A stretch of 64,000 bases of DNA, from NCBI RefSeq assembly GCF_009905725.1, contig NZ_JAAAKV010000015.1, positions 51,275-115,274 of the forward strand, written 5' to 3'. Every line of letters begins with the position of its first letter. Within the stretch, counting starts at the first letter, position 1. The position numbers were made by a program, and so were the translations under genes. Under the pieces are notes generated by a model that worked only from the letters and a program-made list of their open reading frames with translations, was not told the origin of the DNA and searched no databases. This document shows, in pieces, positions 44,191-53,174 of the stretch. The DNA comes from Emticicia sp. CRIBPO. GTDB taxonomy: Bacteria; Bacteroidota; Bacteroidia; Cytophagales; Spirosomataceae.

Positions 44191-45334
44191 AATATTTATC
44201 ATAAAATCTTTTTACCCTGCTGGTAAACTGATCATAGATGGGCTTACAAAACTCTATGAACAGTTGCTGAGGAGCCGGGGGCAATTCCTCCCGTCTTTGC
44301 GTCAGCATAAGCTCTTCCTTATTCAGGGCTCTTTCGTCGCCATTGTAAGAAGCCCACTCATTGACCCAGGTAAATTCTCCGGGAAGTTCTTCTTTTAATA
44401 ATGTCTTGTTGCTTCTGAAATCATAAATTTCAAGCAACATCACCCCTCTTGACCTCACGACCTTGCGGCTTTTGGTGATCCTGGCTTTCACTTTACCATA
44501 AACATCCTGGTTTTTACCGTTCACTTTTGTTGTTCCTACTTTCACGCTATCCTTGCTGGTCACTTCATACCTGTCAGTCTGCACGTTGGTTTCGCCGACT
44601 ACAAAGTCCAGAAACTCCAGCCTGACCACGTGATCCGGCTTCAGCTTCACTTGTTTGGCTTCAGCAGGGTCATAGAACCTGATAAATTTATTAAGCCTCT
44701 TATTCGTCCTTAAAAACTCGTCAATCCTGCTCTGGAAGTATTCATGACTGTAATTAAACAGCCGGGAGTTGAGTTTAGGTTGCTCTACCACCACATGAAA
44801 CGACCCCGCATTGAGAGCTTCCTCTATCCTGATATTTACATCTTTATAGTTTGGGGCATAAGATTGCAGAAATTCATAATTATTATAGGCTTCTCTGGCT
44901 GCAGGTATAGTTCCTTTCCTAAGCAATTCCTCCGCAGCATCATACCTTTCCCCGGCCGCAATGTCTTTTGACTGTTGAGCTTCGGCAAAATAAGATTGTG
45001 GCGTTACCAGTCTCCGGCAAGGCACACACTGTTCTATCATATCGTGCAGAGCATTAAGCCTCTGATAACTTTCCACCACTCTTTCATAGCGAAACTGCTG
45101 ATTGGCTGACTTGGCCCTGGAGATGTTATTCAGGAGGTCTTCACTGGCATACTTATAGGCCGTCGGAAGTACGGCAGCGGCTTTATCATTATCCGTGTCT
45201 TTTCTTAATTTTTCGACAGACTGGACCACAGCATTGTAATAGTCGCCTTTCTCAAGGGCTTTCGTTCCGGACTTCCGGCAGGCTTGTCCTGCGACCAGAA
45301 CAGCCAGGATCAAGGTTAATTTAAAGGGTTTCAT
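44189..45334 (-). CDS. Helical lipoprotein with a CxxC motif, unknown function
   Basis: 381 residues. The signal peptide ends in a lipobox (VAGQAC, Cys19). The mature N-terminal half is helical and TPR-like (KALEKGDYYNAVVQSVEKLRKD, YKYASEDLLNN, ELLRKGTIPAAREAYNNYEFLQSY), and carries IEQCVPCRRL with Cys103-x2-Cys106. The C-terminal half is beta-rich (HVVRLEFLDFVVGETNV, YGKVKARITKSRKVVRSRGVMLLEIYDF). I do not recognise a named family. It is a free-standing gene between a terminator and a long AT-rich leader. Confidence 0.7.
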   Translation of the reverse strand: MKPFKLTLILAVLVAGQACRKSGTKALEKGDYYNAVVQSVEKLRKDTDNDKAAAVLPTAYKYASEDLLNNISRAKSANQQFRYERVVESYQRLNALHDMIEQCVPCRRLVTPQSYFAEAQQSKDIAAGERYDAAEELLRKGTIPAAREAYNNYEFLQSYAPNYKDVNIRIEEALNAGSFHVVVEQPKLNSRLFNYSHEYFQSRIDEFLRTNKRLNKFIRFYDPAEAKQVKLKPDHVVRLEFLDFVVGETNVQTDRYEVTSKDSVKVGTTKVNGKNQDVYGKVKARITKSRKVVRSRGVMLLEIYDFRSNKTLLKEELPGEFTWVNEWASYNGDERALNKEELMLTQRREELPPAPQQLFIEFCKPIYDQFTSRVKRFYDKY

Positions 45335-45433
45335 GGCGTGCTTTAGTTATATTATTTCCTTTTTTTCAGAAATTAAACAGAAAGGTTTTTATTTTCATTA
45401 TTCATTAAAGTGGTTAACAAATCTTTAGCATTT

Positions 45434-46669
45434 TTAATGAAAGAAGATGTAAGAGACAATAATGGCCGTTACCACCCCCGCGAGATCAGCCAATAAGCCG
45501 GCCGCCAGGGTATACCTGGTATTCTTGATGTTTACCGAGCCGAAATAAAGAGCAAGGATATATAAGATGGTATCAGACGAAGCCTGGAACACACAGGACA
45601 ATCTTCCTATAAAAGAGTCAGCACCATGTGTTTTCATCGCGTCAATCATCATGGCCCTTGAGCCACTGGCACTTAAAGGGTGCATCAGTGCCGTGGGTAA
45701 AGCTTCTGTAAAATCGGTGTTCAGCCCGGTTAGCGAAAACAGGAATTTCAAAGCATCAACGACATAATCAAGTGCCCCGCAATTTCTTAAAGCACCGATA
45801 GCCACCAACAAACCTACCAGGTATGGTATGACTTTAATCGAAGTCTCAAAACCACTTTTGGCCCCGTCAATAAATGCGGCGAAAACATCCACTTTTTTAT
45901 ATACTCCCCCGCCGATAAATCCGACAATAAAAATGAGCAGTACCAGGTTGCTGACTACTTTTGAAGTGGTTTCGATTTCTTCTTTAGGCAAATTTCCAAA
46001 ATACCAGATAACAAACCCGATAAAGGCCGTCAGCCCGACAAGCCAGCTCATCAGGGTTTTGTCAAAAAAGTTTAGCTTCTGACGAATACCCACGAAAAGC
46101 AATCCCGTGAGCGTGGCCACATAAACCGAAATAAGGGCCGGGATAAAAATATCCGAGGGATCAGCCGCGTTGTAGATCGCCCGCTGTGCAATAATGCTGA
46201 CGGGAATCAGTACAGGACCCGCACTGTGCAGCACCATAAACATGATCTGGGCATTGGAAGCCGTATCTTTGCTCGGATTAAGCTCCTGTAAACTCTGCAT
46301 GGCTTTTAAGCCGAACGGCGTGGCCGCGTTGTCCAGCCCCAGCATATTGGCCGAAAAGTTCATGATCATCTGACCGTTCGCCGGGTGATCTTTAGGCACT
46401 TCAGGGAATAATTTACTGAAAAACGGTGCAATCACCTTAGCCAGCTTTCTGATTGCCCCGGCCTCTTCACCTACCTTTAATATCCCCAGGAAGAAGGTCA
46501 TGACACCAATCAACGGCAAAGCAATGTCCATGACTGCCACCCTGGAAGAATTGAACATGCCTTCCACAATGATTTTAAAAATTTCAGTATCTCCGCTGAT
46601 GAAGAATTTAAGTAAGGCGACTACAAAAGCCACCAGGAAAAATGCTACCCAAATATAATTTAATGCCAT
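45434..46669 (-). CDS. Fused SpmA-SpmB-type nucleoside-recognition (Gate) membrane protein
   Basis: 411 residues. The N-terminal half holds the SpmA-type Gate domain (MNFSANMLGLDNAATPFGLKAMQSLQELN). The C-terminal half holds the SpmB-type Gate domain (GALRNCGALDYVVDALKF, ALMHPLSASGSRAMMIDAMKTHGADSFIGRLSCVFQASSDTILYILALYFGSV). About ten membrane segments. In Bacillus these are separate spore-maturation genes; fused copies occur in non-sporulating bacteria including Bacteroidota, and the transported or bound ligand is unknown. Monocistronic. Confidence 0.9.
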   Translation of the reverse strand: MALNYIWVAFFLVAFVVALLKFFISGDTEIFKIIVEGMFNSSRVAVMDIALPLIGVMTFFLGILKVGEEAGAIRKLAKVIAPFFSKLFPEVPKDHPANGQMIMNFSANMLGLDNAATPFGLKAMQSLQELNPSKDTASNAQIMFMVLHSAGPVLIPVSIIAQRAIYNAADPSDIFIPALISVYVATLTGLLFVGIRQKLNFFDKTLMSWLVGLTAFIGFVIWYFGNLPKEEIETTSKVVSNLVLLIFIVGFIGGGVYKKVDVFAAFIDGAKSGFETSIKVIPYLVGLLVAIGALRNCGALDYVVDALKFLFSLTGLNTDFTEALPTALMHPLSASGSRAMMIDAMKTHGADSFIGRLSCVFQASSDTILYILALYFGSVNIKNTRYTLAAGLLADLAGVVTAIIVSYIFFH

Positions 46670-46754
46670 ATATGCTACGCCGGGTTTATTTGTTTACTAA
46701 ATTGTGAGGCAAATTAACTTTTTATCTCAATTTTAAGAAACTTTTTGCTGAGTT

Positions 46755-47534
46755 ATGTATTTACCGGATCGCAACATCCCTTTTTATACTAAGACCTTAA
46801 AGCATTGCCTGCTTCTTAATATCCTGTCCTTTACATTTTCATGTACTTCAGCCCCGGAGCAGAAGGCAGAGGTGACTAAAGAAGTTTTTGTGGAACCAAC
46901 TGCCCCGGCCAGTACCGTAGGAAATTTCGAACAATCGCTCATTGATCAGGGCCTGGTGAATATACAGGATGTCGATCCCAATATTAAAGTAGAGCTTAAA
47001 TACAGTACCGAAGATAACTTTTTTGGCGAGGATGTTTACGAAGACCTGACAAAAGCGTACCTGCAATTAAAACCTGCACAGGCCCTGGCTGCCGCTAATG
47101 AAGAGCTGATGAACATCGATCCTAATCTCAGACTGCTTGTTTATGACGGCGTCAGACCCCTGAGTGTACAAAAGATACTGTGGGATAAACTCGATACGAT
47201 TCCCCCTCCGCTGCGGTCAAATTATGTGGCCAATCCCGAAATGGGCTCGATTCATAATTATGGCTGTGCGGTAGACCTCACCATTTTTGATGTGGCCAGA
47301 GATTCCGTTCTGGACATGGGCACAAAATATGATTATTTCGGGGAACTGGCCTATCCGAGAATGGAAGATCAGATGGTCGGAGAGGGTAAATTAACGAAAG
47401 ACCACATCATCCACAGAAAACTACTGAGAAGTGTAATGGAAAAGTATAATTTTATGCCTATTACGAGCGAATGGTGGCATTTTAACTATCATTCACGCGA
47501 AACAGCCAAAAAAATCTACACCATTATAAAATAA
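46755..47534 (+). CDS. D-Ala-D-Ala dipeptidase (VanX/DdpX family), probable lipoprotein
   Basis: 259 residues. The leader ends SFTFSC (Cys30), a possible lipobox, although the first 15 residues are unusual for a signal and an internal start cannot be excluded. The zinc site is complete: His167 and Asp174 (SIHNYGCAVDL), base Glu239 and His242 (SEWWHFNY), with Arg134 (DGVRPLS) for substrate. The family hydrolyses D-alanyl-D-alanine; DdpX-like members allow use of the dipeptide as nutrient, VanX gives glycopeptide resistance. With no vanHA nearby and an export signal, a wall-turnover or nutrient role is inferred. Confidence 0.9.
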   Translation: MYLPDRNIPFYTKTLKHCLLLNILSFTFSCTSAPEQKAEVTKEVFVEPTAPASTVGNFEQSLIDQGLVNIQDVDPNIKVELKYSTEDNFFGEDVYEDLTKAYLQLKPAQALAAANEELMNIDPNLRLLVYDGVRPLSVQKILWDKLDTIPPPLRSNYVANPEMGSIHNYGCAVDLTIFDVARDSVLDMGTKYDYFGELAYPRMEDQMVGEGKLTKDHIIHRKLLRSVMEKYNFMPITSEWWHFNYHSRETAKKIYTIIK

Positions 47535-47536
47535 AA

Positions 47537-47566
47537 AAAACAACTGCTCAAATGAATAGTTGTTTT
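47537..47566. terminator. Bidirectional terminator
   Basis: AAAACAACT, a 12-base loop, AGTTGTTTT, between the convergent dipeptidase and LytTR genes. Confidence 0.75.
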
Positions 47567-47598
47567 AAAATCACCTAACCACTAAAGTATTACAAAGT

Positions 47599-47949
47599 TC
47601 AAAAATTGTCCCGCACGGATTTCAACCTCCTCCTGGAAATTTCAATCTGACTGCCGCAAACCATTCTAATTTCGGATGATTTAACGCCCTCGATAAAATC
47701 TTTTACAAAGGCCTTATTAACAATGTGTTTCTTGTGTGTTCTGATAAACTGGCTGCTATCCAGTATGGATTCGAAATGCTTGAGCGTCATTGAACTGAGG
47801 TATTTTTTACCTCTGCTGTAGATATAAGTATAATTTTGATATCCTTCCAACCTAACGATTTCCTTCTTGAGAAGCGAAACATTAGATCCAGAAAAAGCAA
47901 ATCTGAAGACATTGCTTTCTGAGAGTTGATTGTTTTCAGCAACTTCCAT
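47599..47949 (-). CDS. LytTR-domain DNA-binding protein
   Basis: 116 residues from the ATG at 47949 (MEVAENNQLSES); a longer frame to 48072 runs across the promoter. The LytTR fold fills almost the whole protein: KKEIVRLEGYQNYTYIYSRGKKYLSSMTLKHFESILDSSQFIRTHKKHIVNKAFV. Members bind direct repeats spaced about two turns. There is no receiver domain, so it is a stand-alone regulator, probably controlled by abundance or binding partners. Promoter match is strong. Confidence 0.85.
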   Translation of the reverse strand: MEVAENNQLSESNVFRFAFSGSNVSLLKKEIVRLEGYQNYTYIYSRGKKYLSSMTLKHFESILDSSQFIRTHKKHIVNKAFVKDFIEGVKSSEIRMVCGSQIEISRRRLKSVRDNF

Positions 47950-47984
47950 GTAATTCTTTAGGGTCAATTTTATAATACTTATGT

Positions 47985-48015
47985 CAAAAGTAAAAAGACG
48001 CAGGTATAATTTCAA
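47985..48015 (-). promoter_or_regulatory. Promoter of the LytTR gene
   Basis: On the minus strand TTG (complement of 48013-48015), 20 bases, TACTTTTG (complement of 47985-47992). It lies inside the longer alternative frame and so settles the start at 47949. Confidence 0.7.
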
Positions 48016-48170
48016 GACAGGTAAAAACCACTGAAAAATTAATTCACTAACAATCAATAACTTACGAAACACAAGGTCTTAAAAAAGGGTGTTTATACCC
48101 GCTCGATTACGTAGAAATACCTAATGCCTTAAGAGGGTTAAACCTTCATTTTCAACCCATAGGCTCAAAA

Positions 48171-48202
48171 TTGGATTTTATTTATGATAATGACTATATT
48201 TG
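48171..48202 (+). promoter_or_regulatory. Promoter of pheS
   Basis: TTGG at 48171, 21 bases after the TTG, TATATTTG at 48195-48202. The leader before the GTG start is about 18 bases. Confidence 0.7.
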
Positions 48203-48226
48203 CAACCTAATTTTAAAAAGTGAGCT

Positions 48227-49261
48227 GTGTTAGAAAAAATCAGGGACATTATTACGCATATCAATTCATTTCAGGCTGAGTCGTCAGAAGAAGTTGAAAA
48301 TTTCAGGCTGAAGTTTCTCAGCAGGAAAGGAGAGCTTAACCTGCTCTTTGATGAATTTAAATTGGTAGCCAATGATCAGAAAAGGGTCGTTGGGCAGGAA
48401 TTAAATGCATTGAAGAACCTGATAGAAGAGAAATTTAAGGAATTATCCGAAAAGGTGAATGAAGGGGCCGGTAATAATACCCGGCTGGACCTGGACCTCA
48501 GCCTTCCGTCCACCCCGAATTCTTTAGGCAGCCTTCACCCGCTTTCTATCGTAAGAAAGAGGATTGTTGAGATTTTCTCAAGAATGGGCTTTAATTCGGA
48601 AGACGGTCCTGAGATAGAATCTGACTGGTACAATTTTTCTGCGTTGAATTTTGCAGAAAACCACCCGGCCAGAGAGATGCAGGATACCTTTTTCATCGAA
48701 AAAGCCGCTGTTCAGAAGGACGATATTTTGTTGAGGACCCATACTTCCAACGTTCAGATCAGGTTAATGGAGTATAAAAAGCCTCCTCTGAGATCGATCA
48801 TGGCCGGAAGGGTGTACAGAAACGAAGCCATTTCTGCCAGGGCCCACTGCCAGTTTCACCAGGTAGAGGGTTTGTATGTTGACAAAAATGTAAGTTTTAA
48901 AGACCTGAAGGATACTTTGCTGCATTTCGCAAAAGAAATGTTCGGAAAAGATACCAAAATAAGACTGAGACCGAGTTATTTCCCTTTTACAGAACCTAGT
49001 GCGGAAATTGACGTGACCTGTTTTATCTGTCATGGCAAAGGCTGTAATATCTGTAAGCATTCAGGATGGGTTGAAATTGCCGGATCAGGCATGGTTGATC
49101 CTGATGTGCTGAAAAACTGTAACATAGATCCTGAAGAATACACGGGATTTGCTTTTGGCATGGGTATTGAAAGGATAACCATGCTTAAATATGGGATCAA
49201 TGACCTGCGTCTGTTTTTTGAAAACGATGTCAGGTTCCTGAGACAATTTAAAGGGGCCTGA
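48227..49261 (+). CDS. pheS: Phenylalanyl-tRNA synthetase alpha subunit
   Basis: 344 residues, GTG start (MLEKIRDI), justified by the promoter 25 bases upstream. It forms the catalytic subunit of the alpha2-beta2 PheRS. An N-terminal coiled-coil arm that contacts tRNA (about 1-90) precedes the class II core: motif 1 region GFNSEDGPEIESDWYNFSALNF, motif 2 (RVYRNEAISARAHCQFHQVEG) and motif 3 (GFAFGMGIERI). A zinc-type CFICHGKGCNICKHSGW segment lies between. pheT is not adjacent. Confidence 0.96.
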   Translation: MLEKIRDIITHINSFQAESSEEVENFRLKFLSRKGELNLLFDEFKLVANDQKRVVGQELNALKNLIEEKFKELSEKVNEGAGNNTRLDLDLSLPSTPNSLGSLHPLSIVRKRIVEIFSRMGFNSEDGPEIESDWYNFSALNFAENHPAREMQDTFFIEKAAVQKDDILLRTHTSNVQIRLMEYKKPPLRSIMAGRVYRNEAISARAHCQFHQVEGLYVDKNVSFKDLKDTLLHFAKEMFGKDTKIRLRPSYFPFTEPSAEIDVTCFICHGKGCNICKHSGWVEIAGSGMVDPDVLKNCNIDPEEYTGFAFGMGIERITMLKYGINDLRLFFENDVRFLRQFKGA

Positions 49262-49366
49262 GTTAAAATAGGCACCAGACAACTTTCGTATAATATGATT
49301 TACACCCGCTATGCTATTCCTCAAAATAGCCAGACAATATTGAGAAACAGATATTTATATTTTGAA

Positions 49367-51700
49367 ATGTGCAAATTTAAAAATACTAAAATTATTTCTT
49401 GCCTGATCCTTTTCCTGGGATTGAGCAGTTTCTTAAAACTAACCGCACAATTAAGCGTCGTTTATCCCGCTGAAAGATCAGTATTTCAAAGGGACAACTC
49501 CAACAGAGGCATTATTTCTATTTCAGGCAACCTTGTCAACAACGCCGACAAAGTTGAAGCCAGGCTTATTCCGGTGGTCTTTGGCCAGGGAACGGGCACC
49601 GACTGGATCACCATCGACTCCCAGATTGAAGGATTCTCTTTTACAGGAAAAATTGAAAGCACCGGTGGCTGGTACACTTTAGAAATCCGTAGTTTCAAAG
49701 GCATCCAGGTCGTTGATATCGGCACAGTGCAAAAAGTGGGTATCGGCGAAGTATTTGTCATAGCCGGCCAGTCCAACGCACAGGGGTTCGGTAACAACAT
49801 CAATGCTGTAGGAGCCAGCGACGACCGTGTGAACGGTTATAATTACTATAACAATCAGTTTTTGAATGAGTCTGTTCCGATGGACAAATTCACTAAAATA
49901 CAGGCCAATGATTTCATCGGACCCAGAGGTTTAACGGCCTGGTGCTGGGGGGAATTGGGCGACAAACTCGTGAAGCGTCTGAATGTCCCGGTCATGTTCT
50001 ATAACGCGGCCACAGAAGGCTCCAGTCTGGAAAACTGGGTTTCGAGTGCTGCCGGCAGGCCTACCGTCCATCCTTATACAGGGCAACAGTTTCAGGGAGG
50101 AACACCTTATTCCAACCTCAGAATCGTTCTGCAGAATCTTTCGTCACTTTATGGTGTAAGAGCCGTGCTGTGGCACCAGGGAGAAGCCGATTCTTTCACA
50201 AGCGAAAGCTCGTATTTTGACGGTTTGAAGACACTCATCGCCGAAACCCGGAAAAACACAGGAAAGAACATCAACTGGGTCGTAGCCAAGGCCTCGCTGA
50301 ATGCCAACCAGGTTTTCGCTCATATCATTAAAGCACAGAATGCCGTGATCAATACCACGCAGCTGGTTTTTGACGGACCAGCCACTGACGGCATACAGTT
50401 TCCAAGACCTGATGGTGTCCACTTCAGCAACAGCGGCTCAGTAAACGGACTCTCCATACTTGCTGACTCGTGGGATCAGTCTTTAAATACTTTTTTCTTT
50501 ACCAATTCCACACCTTTCAAAGGGACGGAGTTAAACGAAATAAAGTTTAAGTGTGATGTCAACAATCTTGCCGTGCTGAGGCTCGACAAAAGCTTCGCTT
50601 CCATCAGATGGGACGGAAATAACGGCAGCACCAGTGCAAGTACGATACAAGTGAATCAGGGCGACTATTCTGCCGTTGCAAGGGATGCCGCCGGTAATTA
50701 TATTTTCTCCAATGTCATGAAGGTGAGAGATGCCTATCCGAGGTTTGCACCGACCATCACCCCGGCGATTTCCATCACGGCGTGCATAGGAAAAACCGTC
50801 GAGCTGAAAGCCAATACAGTAGCTGATCTTTCATTGGTATGGAATACAGGCGAAACCAGTACCTCCATCAATTCAGGAGAAAGCAAAGCATTTTATGCCA
50901 ATTTCAAAAATACATTTGATTGTTTGTCCCCTAACTCAAACCAGCTCACACCGCAGTTTGTCAACCCTCCGTCTAAACCCAACCTGGAGTTTGTCAATAA
51001 TAAAAATGCAGATTGTGAAGGCGGAAAAGTAGAGGTCAGGGTAAACAATCCATTCAATTTTGGTGTGCAGTGGAATACAGGAGAAACCACCAATACGGTT
51101 GCCTACACTTCTACCCCTCCGGCAGGCTCATTCGTAACCTTATACAGTAATTTTGATTGTCCGTCACCGGTTTCAAACACCGTTAAGCCGTTGATACAGA
51201 TACTTCCGGCGACACCTACGCTGGTTCAGTCCGGTCCGTATTCAATGGAAGCCATTTCAAATGATGATCCTAACCAGTTTGAATGGTATCTTGAGAACAA
51301 GTTTCTGAAAGTGGAACAAAAAGACCTGATGGTGACCCAAAACGGTTATTACAAAGTCAATTCCGTTAAGAATTTCACCACACCTACCGGAGGAACGCTG
51401 ACCTGTAAGTCTAAATTCTCTTCTATTGTTTCTTATACTAAAAACAGTGCTATTTCAGGCTTATCGGTTTATCCGAACCCGGTCGTTGACGGCACGTTCA
51501 AGCTTACTTCAGATACAGAGATCAAGAATGTCAACATACAACTGTATACTTCCGATGGTCAGCTGGTGCTTACTTCTTCTGTAGGAACACTCCTTGCCCC
51601 GGTACCCATTCATCTGAATGAACACAGAACGGGCGGGAAATTTATCCTCTCAGTGGGATACGGCAATACTAAAAAGACCTATAATTTGATTTTCGAATAA
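49367..51700 (+). CDS. Secreted SGNH-type carbohydrate esterase with T9SS sorting domain
   Basis: 777 residues from the ATG at 49367, where a signal peptide starts (MCKFKNTKIIS...LTAQ); the frame reaches back to 49295. The catalytic SGNH/SASA domain has VIAGQSNAQGFG (nucleophile Ser), LWHQGEAD and FPRPDGVHFSNSG. Ig-like segments follow (SLVWNTGETSTS..., VQWNTGETTN...). The last ~80 residues (LSVYPNPVVDGTFKLTSD...KKTYNLIFE) are a T9SS type A sorting domain. It is a paralogue of the gene at 3980-7318 but has no lectin repeats. Its 3' end overlaps the convergent methylase gene by 22 bases. Confidence 0.87.
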   Translation: MCKFKNTKIISCLILFLGLSSFLKLTAQLSVVYPAERSVFQRDNSNRGIISISGNLVNNADKVEARLIPVVFGQGTGTDWITIDSQIEGFSFTGKIESTGGWYTLEIRSFKGIQVVDIGTVQKVGIGEVFVIAGQSNAQGFGNNINAVGASDDRVNGYNYYNNQFLNESVPMDKFTKIQANDFIGPRGLTAWCWGELGDKLVKRLNVPVMFYNAATEGSSLENWVSSAAGRPTVHPYTGQQFQGGTPYSNLRIVLQNLSSLYGVRAVLWHQGEADSFTSESSYFDGLKTLIAETRKNTGKNINWVVAKASLNANQVFAHIIKAQNAVINTTQLVFDGPATDGIQFPRPDGVHFSNSGSVNGLSILADSWDQSLNTFFFTNSTPFKGTELNEIKFKCDVNNLAVLRLDKSFASIRWDGNNGSTSASTIQVNQGDYSAVARDAAGNYIFSNVMKVRDAYPRFAPTITPAISITACIGKTVELKANTVADLSLVWNTGETSTSINSGESKAFYANFKNTFDCLSPNSNQLTPQFVNPPSKPNLEFVNNKNADCEGGKVEVRVNNPFNFGVQWNTGETTNTVAYTSTPPAGSFVTLYSNFDCPSPVSNTVKPLIQILPATPTLVQSGPYSMEAISNDDPNQFEWYLENKFLKVEQKDLMVTQNGYYKVNSVKNFTTPTGGTLTCKSKFSSIVSYTKNSAISGLSVYPNPVVDGTFKLTSDTEIKNVNIQLYTSDGQLVLTSSVGTLLAPVPIHLNEHRTGGKFILSVGYGNTKKTYNLIFE

Positions 51701-52209
51701 AAGTCCCAGGCGAGAATACCGGCTGAAACCGCCACATTAAGCGAGTGTTTGGTGCCGAACTGAGGAATTTCAATGACATAGTCAGCCTGGCTGATGATTT
51801 CGTCATTTACCCCGAATACCTCATTTCCCAGTATACAGGCATATTTTAGGTTCTTTTCAGGCTTGAAATCAGAAAGAAAGACACTGTTTTCGGCCTGTTC
51901 CAAAGCGAGGATAACCCAGCCTTCCTCTTTCAGTTGCTTCACAAGTTCCTGACCCGATTCGTGATAAAGCCAGTCTACAGATTCTGTAGCCCCTAGTGCC
52001 GTTTTTTCAATGTCACGGTGTGGTGGTCTTCCTGTGATCCCGCATAAATATATTTTCTCAATCAGGAAAGCATCTGAGGTCCTGAAAACAGATCCTACAT
52101 TATTCATGCTCCTGATATCATCCAGCACGAAACATAAGGGCGTTTTATCCTCTTTCTTAAAATCTTCAACACTGATCCTGTTGAGCTCGTCCATCGACAA
52201 TTTTCTCAT
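51679..52209 (-). CDS. TrmH/SpoU-family RNA methyltransferase
   Basis: 176 residues, a minimal SPOUT domain. NNVGSVFRTSDAFLIEKIYLCG is motif 1 and ILGNEVFGVNDEII with IPQFGTKHSLNVAVSAGILAWDF are motifs 2 and 3 that form the knot binding S-adenosylmethionine. The short length suits TrmL or TrmH type 2'-O-methylases of tRNA. The exact nucleotide target cannot be predicted. Confidence 0.9.
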   Translation of the reverse strand: MRKLSMDELNRISVEDFKKEDKTPLCFVLDDIRSMNNVGSVFRTSDAFLIEKIYLCGITGRPPHRDIEKTALGATESVDWLYHESGQELVKQLKEEGWVILALEQAENSVFLSDFKPEKNLKYACILGNEVFGVNDEIISQADYVIEIPQFGTKHSLNVAVSAGILAWDFYSKIKL

Positions 52210-52218
52210 CTTACACGC

Positions 52219-53100
52219 CTATTTGTTTTCTTCTTTTATTCCATAAAACCTGACATAGTCTACTTCCATTTTCTGGGGAAAAACGGCAGGGTCCACGCCT
52301 TTTTGCCCTCCCCAGTTGCCCCCCACAGCAATATTGAGCAGGATATGAAACTTCCTGTCAAAAGGCCACTGTGTCCAGTTATATGAAGTGTTATTTTCAA
52401 ATTTGAAATACCTCTTACCGTTAACTTCAAAAGAAATGCTGTCGGGATACCAGTTGCAGGCATAAACATTGAAGTCCTGTGAAGCGTTCGCAACATTTAT
52501 GTGGTCCCCTTTATTGGTGCCGATTGAGTGATTAAAAGCCTTGGTATGAATGTTGGCATGCACTACCCCCTGATCGAACCCCACGTGTTCCATGATGTCG
52601 ATTTCTCCGTTATCAGGCCAGGACAGGTTGCCATAACTGGCAAAAGTCGGCAGCATCCAGATGGCCGGCCATGTTCCCGTGCCGGAGGGCAGCTTTGCTT
52701 TCACCTCTATTCTTCCGTATAATATATCTCCCTTGCTTTTTGAAACCAGCCTTGCAGAAGTGTATTGATTTGAACCCAGGATTTCCTTGATGGCTGTAAT
52801 CGTCAGCAAACCATTTTTAACAGAGGCGTTCTTTACGGTGTTGGTATAATTCTGAAGCTCATTGTTTCCCCAACCGTTTCCACCGGTATCGTAGCTCCAT
52901 TTAGCCGGGTCAGGACTGCCTTCATAATCGAATTCATCGGCCCATACCGTTTTGCTCATATCGAGGCTATAGACTTTTTTTGTGGTACCGGTTTCATCTG
53001 TTTCTTCAGCCTCATCCTTCTTCACAGAATCATCCTTTGAGCATGAGCAGAATAAAAATCCGGCAAGAAGCAGGGGGTAAGCCAGGCTTAAATTTCTCAT
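52219..53100 (-). CDS. Glycoside hydrolase family 16 lipoprotein (beta-glucanase/laminarinase-like)
   Basis: 293 residues. The signal peptide ends in a lipobox (LFCSC, Cys20) followed by an acidic spacer KDDSVKKDEAEETDET, typical of surface-exposed Bacteroidota lipoproteins. The GH16 jelly roll shows WADEFDYEGSPDPAKWSYDTGGNGWGNNELQNYT, RIEVKAKLPSGTGTWPAIWMLP and catalytic GEIDIMEHVG with nucleophile Glu166, Asp168 and acid/base Glu171. This is the laminarinase/beta-1,3-glucanase form. Divergent from the Tat-exported isomerase-like gene. Confidence 0.93.
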   Translation of the reverse strand: MRNLSLAYPLLLAGFLFCSCSKDDSVKKDEAEETDETGTTKKVYSLDMSKTVWADEFDYEGSPDPAKWSYDTGGNGWGNNELQNYTNTVKNASVKNGLLTITAIKEILGSNQYTSARLVSKSKGDILYGRIEVKAKLPSGTGTWPAIWMLPTFASYGNLSWPDNGEIDIMEHVGFDQGVVHANIHTKAFNHSIGTNKGDHINVANASQDFNVYACNWYPDSISFEVNGKRYFKFENNTSYNWTQWPFDRKFHILLNIAVGGNWGGQKGVDPAVFPQKMEVDYVRFYGIKEENK

Positions 53101-53106
53101 ATTTTT

Positions 53107-53139
53107 TTGTTACGGAAATTTTAAATATTTTTAAATTTG
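53107..53139 (+). promoter_or_regulatory. Promoter of the second isomerase-like gene
   Basis: TTG at 53107-53109, 22 bases, TAAATTTG at 53132-53139. It lies inside the frame that runs back to 52980 and so places the real start at 53175, leader about 30 bases. Confidence 0.65.
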
Positions 53140-53174
53140 AATCCGTTTTTAATGGCAAATTAAGAATAACAAGG

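Noticed and set aside
46755..47534. Glycopeptide resistance (VanX plus VanZ-like at 29317)
   Set aside because: The genes are 17 kb apart, there is no vanH, vanA/B ligase or vanRS, and both families have common non-resistance members.
47950..48072. N-terminal extension of the LytTR gene
   Set aside because: The TTG-N20-TACTTTTG promoter lies inside it.
52980..53174. N-terminal extension of the isomerase-like gene
   Set aside because: It runs antisense into the GH16 gene and across the promoter at 53107-53139; the Tat signal begins at 53175.
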